From the NCBI RefSeq assembly GCF_000237925.1, contig NC_031495.1, positions 19,860,435 to 19,924,434 on the forward strand: a stretch of DNA of 64,000 nt. The letters are read 5' to 3'. Positions 58,410-64,000 of the stretch are shown here, piece after piece (the stretch's first letter is position 1; each line of letters opens with the position of its first letter). The position numbers and the translations under genes are program-made. The stretch comes from Schistosoma mansoni (lineage: Eukaryota; Platyhelminthes; Trematoda; Strigeidida; Schistosomatidae). The notes under the pieces were generated by a model. That model was given only the letters and a program-made list of their open reading frames with translations. It did no database searches and was not told the origin of the DNA.

Positions 58410-61190
58410 ACCTTCTTTAGGACTGAGATTTATTTACAATTAATTGATCATTGGATGGTGACCATCGGTCAAATCAATTAATATATCGATTATTGTATAT
58501 CTAGTCAATCATGATTATTTATCTCCACCAAAACTCTCATTTGAAATTACTCGCGAAGTGGGACAAACTGGTCTAAAGGCAAACCGGGTGAGAACTTACT
58601 TAAGCGGAGGGGTTGGCATTTAGTCAATTCAAGCTCGATCTTTTAATTTATAAGCGGTAAATTCCATAGTTTACTTTAGTACTAGCACTTATTATTTTAG
58701 TTATTTCTTGATACGTGCTTGATTTCCTCCTCTTATCTTATATTCTTCAAATATATAATAATCTTTCACATCTTTGTTCTAAATCTTATTTTGAAACACT
58801 TTCGCTCATACTTTTATTCTTTATATAATCGTCAATTGAATAGTCTTTCATGTGTTATATCATCCGGATTACCATTTGACTTTTGCGTAACTTTAATTTC
58901 TTAAAGACCTTCAGCACCTCTGTTAGTGACTCAATAGTTCTCTGTTTTTACTGTAGACTACTATATGTAAAAATTAACTTTAACTACGACTATGCAGCTC
59001 TAGTAAATAACATCGTTGAAAACAAAATTTTCTTCAATGAGACTTTTTTATTTTGTTGATTGACTCGATGGGTTCCTATGGTAATTAAAAGTATCCGAAT
59101 TAATATACTAACAAAGAATTTCCGAAGAGTGCAATTTAAGGCAGGTAGAACTAGATGAGCACAAATAAACTTATCATATCTGGAAATTCGTAATCAGTGG
59201 GTAATCACGTACAAATGAATCATTAATTCATGTAAATACCACAGTTTCTTTCGTTAATTTCAGTCAACCTTAACTGTATCGCTTAAAGTAACAGAATTTC
59301 GTAAGCATATTATGATTTTTATGCGTATAAGGTGCATGAATTTGCAATACAGTTCCGTTTCAATTCTCAACAGGTATGCAATATCTAACATTTTTCCATC
59401 TATTTAATGAGTGAATGCGGTATAAAAAAAAGTATGATTTTCATCTAGGATTTCATTTCAAGCTTTAACTTTTACTTTGTGTTTTTATTTTCTCATTCAG
59501 AAAGTTGGGATACACTACAGTGGGGGTGCTCACAGATGACATTTGTAGACAGCTTTAAATGGTTTTCTCAAGCATCTATACACTGAACGAGTTCCTGTTC
59601 TCCTATATATCGCTGATAGAATGAGTTGTCTAAAACAATTCGCTTAGAAAATATAGACTATCATACCAATCTCTGCTGATTTACGCTATCAACACAATAT
59701 CAAAACAAATAAATATCCTGGATATTGTTACATTCATGCTGTTTTTATGCTCCACCGTCGCACTACAGGTTTTATCTCGTTAATCCCAAGAGTTTCAGGA
59801 CGCCTGGTAAAACTTGAGAGTCAGCTGCTACCAAAACGTATGGATGAAATAGGTTTCCCTTTTTAATGTGAATAATTGTGTATGTTATTCTCATGTATAC
59901 AACCTATTAGATCATAACTTGGTTATTATGAAATTTAAGTGGAACAACTACGGTAATTGGTAGACTTTTACTATATTTATCTTGTAGCGAAACAACAGAG
60001 GAGTACGTACGAAATCATGAATTGAATTAATTATGAGATGAATGAAATATCTTGGGAGTGAAAGTGCTTGTAAACATTTTCAGGTAAAGATAAATGGTAA
60101 CCAATCCCTGTTCAAAAACTTCTGTGTATTTTTCTAATGTTCACAAGTAAAATGACTATTAGACAGGAATTTATTGCAATAGTGCATAGTATCTACCGAT
60201 AATTATTAACTGTATTAAAATACATGGTACCGAATATTATCAATAATATTTTAATAGTGATACAGATATTTACCAATTAGTTGCTCTTTAACCCATGAAC
60301 AGTTAACATGGATTTCCGAATTTCACGTCAGAAATTTAAAATCTCCATTTGAAATCTGATTGGTCTTTCAGTTTAATATATTTTCATTACAATCGCTTTA
60401 GATTTAAAAAGACAATGTCTACTTGAAGGAATAACGTATTTTCCAGACGAAAGAGTTAAGGTTATCCTGAACATTTTCATTATTCACTTAATCTATCCCA
60501 CTCAGTAATTTCCGTCATTTTTCTATTCATTTAGTGAGGAATTCCTGTTCAGTTTTCATAAGAGATTTCAAAACAAGTGGTTGAAGTTATTCACTACTGT
60601 CGGCTATTAACATGTCTAGTGTAGCACTATCCAGAATCTTGGATGAAAAACACAGATACAGTTGGAGTTAGGCTTTCAAGCAAAATTTTGGGTGAAAAAC
60701 ATACCATTCTTTCACTAGACGTACGGAAATATCGTTACAAGCATTGAACATAAAACATTTATCATAAATTGAGAACATTGTGAACAATTTTAGCCTATGA
60801 ATGTTGAACAAATTTTTAAAATAAGTAATCTGAGCGTTGTAGTAGTTTTAGTCATCAAGTTATAATACGAGTTGAATTCAGGATTTACAATACCTATACA
60901 TATACTATACATATTTATGAACTCTGTATCGTTTCACAAATATGTTTGTATAATTTAGATATTTTGTATTAGATATAATTTATATGATAAATACCTAACA
61001 ATGAAAGCTGTTATATGTTGGAGAGAAAAATCAAATACAATTGATATTAGGCTATATCGAGGGAATACGCACAGTATGCACATATGTCAATAAGAGACTG
61101 ACCAGTTGCAGTCCTAAACATCAATAGGAAGATTCAAACAAGTAATACTGAGTGAATTTAAAGTTCACCGCATTGCACAAGCAAGTGTCT
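58410..61190. other. AT-rich noncoding stretch
   Basis: No exon recognised; the 61-codon reading at 58719-58904 is unsupported. Confidence 0.5.
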
Positions 61191-61194
61191 ATCT

Positions 61195-61350
61195 GGACTC
61201 AGTAGCTGAGTGGATAACGCAATGGCGTTTGAAGCGAAAGGTACTGGGTTCGAGTCCCAGAGTGAACATCAACTCTGAGATGCAGGTACATCCAGCTGAC
61301 GGGTCTCGAATAGGACGAAACGCGCGTCCTGGATTCTACTGCTAGCCACT
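61195..61350 (+). repeat. SM-alpha SINE with hammerhead ribozyme motif
   Basis: A box TAGCTGAGTGG at 61203-61213 and B box GGTTCGAGTCC at 61247-61257 both fit RNA polymerase III promoter consensus. The hammerhead segment 61292-61332 has stem I CCAG/CTGG, stem II GTC...GGAC, GAAAC, stem III CGCGCG and cleavage site GTC before CTGG. The core reads CTGACGG where CTGANGA is required, so one essential base is changed and self-cleavage should be weak or absent. SM-alpha is known from schistosomes. Confidence 0.9.
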
Positions 61351-62185
61351 ATCCATGTTTGCTTAAAATACAATTGTGTTTTATTAAACATTAAAACAAT
61401 CACTGCATAACTGGTACAAAGCATCAGTACCTGTCTAAGATAACTAATTTTGTTTAAAAATTCTAGTTTTATCAAAACTAAGCAAACTTATTTGGATTTA
61501 AAAGTACATGGAATATCAAACATTGGAATTTCATTTATCTAAAACATTCAAATTTCATTGCTACAGTTTTATTTAAACAATAGCAGTGTAACCCAAACAA
61601 TAGTAACCTAGATTTTGTAGATTATTATGATATAATGTTATGACAACGAATTAAGGTTAAACATCAATGAATAAAATAAACAACAACAATAATAAAACAT
61701 TCATAGTATTATGACTCACCATTTTTTTGAATCTGTTTACGAGAAATTAATAGTAGGTTATAATCTATCTATTGATTGAAAGGTACACTGCCAGTGTTTA
61801 GGACAAGTGTTTCAGTTTTTAGTATAACTAATTGGTAATACATTAAACATTTAAGCCCAGGATGGACTATTTTCTTTATCGATTGTAAAGAAATCCAGAA
61901 ACAAAGATAAGAGGTTATTTCGTCTTCTAAACTATTTGTAAATTCACATATGTATGGATGTTTTCTTAGGTAGTTGTATTGTAAAAATGGTACACTTTCT
62001 ACTTGTATGCTAATCTATTTCATTTGTAACAATATCTACGTCGAACTTTGAACTCTGTCAACCTTCCGCTTAAAGTTGATATTTCAAAACATTAAAATCA
62101 AAACCTAATCAAATTCATGATACTCATGTTTTAAAACAGATAGCAGCTATTTTCAGTCAATCATTGTATTGCGCTAATAATTTTG
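61351..62185. other. AT-rich noncoding stretch
   Basis: Nothing recognised. Confidence 0.5.
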
Positions 62186-62189
62186 TTGA

Positions 62190-62342
62190 TTGTGTGGAAG
62201 TCCTGGACATAGGTTTCCTATTAATTGGCACTCGTTAGTAATATACATAGGTAATATTTTGGAAATAGATATTCCTTGTGGAATTAGAATTCTAGTCACC
62301 TAGTTTCACAATCAAGGATGCTACCACTGAAGTATTCAGTCC
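62190..62342 (-). repeat. Decayed copy of the third SINE family
   Basis: CATAGGTTTCCTATTAATTG, GCACTCGTTAGTAA and TCACCTAGTTTCACAATCA followed by GCTACCACTGAAGTATTCAG parallel the copy at 58.2-58.4 kb (CCTAGGTTTCGTGCGATTTG, GTTACCACTAAGCTATCTGG). Confidence 0.65.
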
Positions 62343-64000
62343 TCTCGATTGGGGCATTAAGTTTCTCTTATTGATGAGTATCAGTTATCAGGAAGTGGCT
62401 TATTGTGTATTTCATCTGGTTAACTTTCACTAAACATAATTTGCTCAGTTTCTATAGTTGTTAAGTGTAACTGACATAACTATATGCATCAATATTGAAA
62501 AACGTTGATATCTGATTGAAAAAAGAGAAATATCTTGTTCGTCACTGAAAAAGATAAATTAAGCAACTCTTATTAATTATGATGTAACTGAAAGTTGTCG
62601 ATAAGAATACTTGCATAATGATTATTCTAAATTTATCATTAATCATCGGTTAGACGTAACTTTGAGAGGCGCATTATCTATTAGAGATTAAACCCAGATC
62701 AAAAAGTATAACTATTCAAGACGTTAATACTGAGCTTTATATTATATCAGTGTCATAAGTTTTAAAAATCCCTGAAGAATAAGTAAGATTAAGTTAAACC
62801 CGGTTCTGTTGATTGTGAAATAATTTCTAACCCAATGTGACAGTGAAATAAGGAATTATTTGTTATGATTTATCTATATGACTTGTTGTTTACAGTTTAA
62901 TTGAATTATTTTAGATGTTTGACATTCTTTTAGTCAATTGGTTTATTTTTCTCCAGTGATCACCATAATACTTGCTCACTAATGATAGGTTAGATATTTA
63001 AAGTATATGTAAGAGAAAAAGCATTTGTTAAACAACTTTTACTATCCAATTCTTTTTGCATTAATTCTTTAGTTTTCTCAAAAAACAAAATAGTTGACCT
63101 GTGAAGCTTTCAATTAGATAGTTATGAAGATAACTGGTCACTGTTCAATAACTGAATTTTAAATGTCAGCGATCATGAATTTCTAGATTTAAAAAAAATC
63201 TTGCAAATAGTTTTCTTTAGTAGTCCATAAATACAACAATAACAGTCGTTAAAGAATAAAATATATACATCTATTCTGTAGGTTTTCTTTAGCTATCTAC
63301 AACCTTAATGTGATAGTATTGATTATTAAAACAAACAGATGTTCTAACTTCATTTAGCGTTGATTAAAAAAGTCTTGATGTTGGTTGAGAACCATAGGAA
63401 GTTGGATTAGTCCAAAGTAATAAATGCTACAATGATGAGATAGATATCAGAATTAATCCAATAAAATTAGATCGCTTCAATGAAGACAATTCGGTTTCCA
63501 AAAATGTCACTAACTTTAACTGTACAATCGAATTACATGTAGTAATCCATGAACAAAATAAAGCATTGTAAAGTCACTAAACCTCTCAAGAATTGAATAT
63601 AACTGTCCGTAGTCAAAAGAAACGAAGTGGATTCAAATCATTTAACAAAGTTATCAAGAGTTTTCAGTCCTTGGAAATAATAAGAAATAGTAATTTGTCT
63701 AAGCATTGTAAAAGATGATTGTCTACTTTATAGAATATAAAGAAATTGAAGAATGATATAATAAATAGTACTGACGATTTGTAAAATTAGAAGAATTGTA
63801 AAGATCATGGTAGAACGAAGGATTGAACATGACACTTTTGTACACAGAGAACAAGTTTGAATTCATGAATTGCTAAGGCTGCAACTATGCATAAATTTCT
63901 GATCCGAGCCTTCCTTCAGCTATTTCTCTTTATTTTGTTCAAAATCTTGAACGATTAGTCCCTTGATGGCAGGTGACAAAAGTTCATTCTACGTTCAATG
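62343..64000. other. AT-rich noncoding stretch to window end
   Basis: Nothing recognised. Confidence 0.5.

Noticed and set aside
61203-61257. Possible tRNA gene (good A and B boxes)
   Set aside because: No cloverleaf acceptor stem; the following hammerhead segment shows it is a SINE head.

Overview
The window looks like nuclear DNA of a blood fluke (Schistosoma). It is strongly AT-rich. It carries a tRNA-derived SINE with a hammerhead-ribozyme fold of the SM-alpha type, non-LTR retrotransposons of the schistosome RTE/SR2 kind, and very short (33 bp) introns next to introns of several kilobases. Bacterial features are absent. The assignment rests on remembered family traits, not on a database search.

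Two host genes can be supported, both on the minus strand. The first is a 20S proteasome beta-1 (PSMB6-type) subunit. Its mature-chain exons lie at 25754-25821, 25459-25720, 25281-25425 and 16459-16586. Together they give 200 residues starting at the catalytic threonine, and the splice phases agree. The exon for the start codon and propeptide was not found. The second is a MAP-kinase phosphatase most like DUSP10/MKP-5. Its exons at 56671-57343, 51237-51689, 49163-49345 and 44060-44331 give a 526-residue protein with a rhodanese/CH2 domain and a dual-specificity phosphatase domain carrying the HCQAGVSRS signature. All three of its introns are in phase 1.

Layout. 1-12 kb: AT-rich noncoding DNA with a few decayed SINEs and an internally deleted LINE derivative. 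12-24 kb: three LINEs of one broad family; the second and third lie head to head inside the 8.7 kb last intron of the proteasome gene. 25.9-29.2 kb: a badly broken Ty3/gypsy-like LTR fossil, antisense to the proteasome gene and just upstream of its first recognised exon. 30-34 kb: RTE fragments. 35.2-39.5 kb: a large inverted repeat with an LTR-like insertion in one arm and a SINE in the spacer. 40-57 kb: the phosphatase gene and its 3' flank, with SINEs and RTE fragments in the introns. 57-64 kb: noncoding DNA with three SINEs.

The most notable signal is a set of tRNA-headed SINEs separate from SM-alpha. Their bodies contain a hammerhead-like core (CTGAGGA ... GAAAC ... GTC with a closed stem II). 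Two copies with matching cores lie in opposite orientation at 45.4-45.75 kb inside a phosphatase intron.
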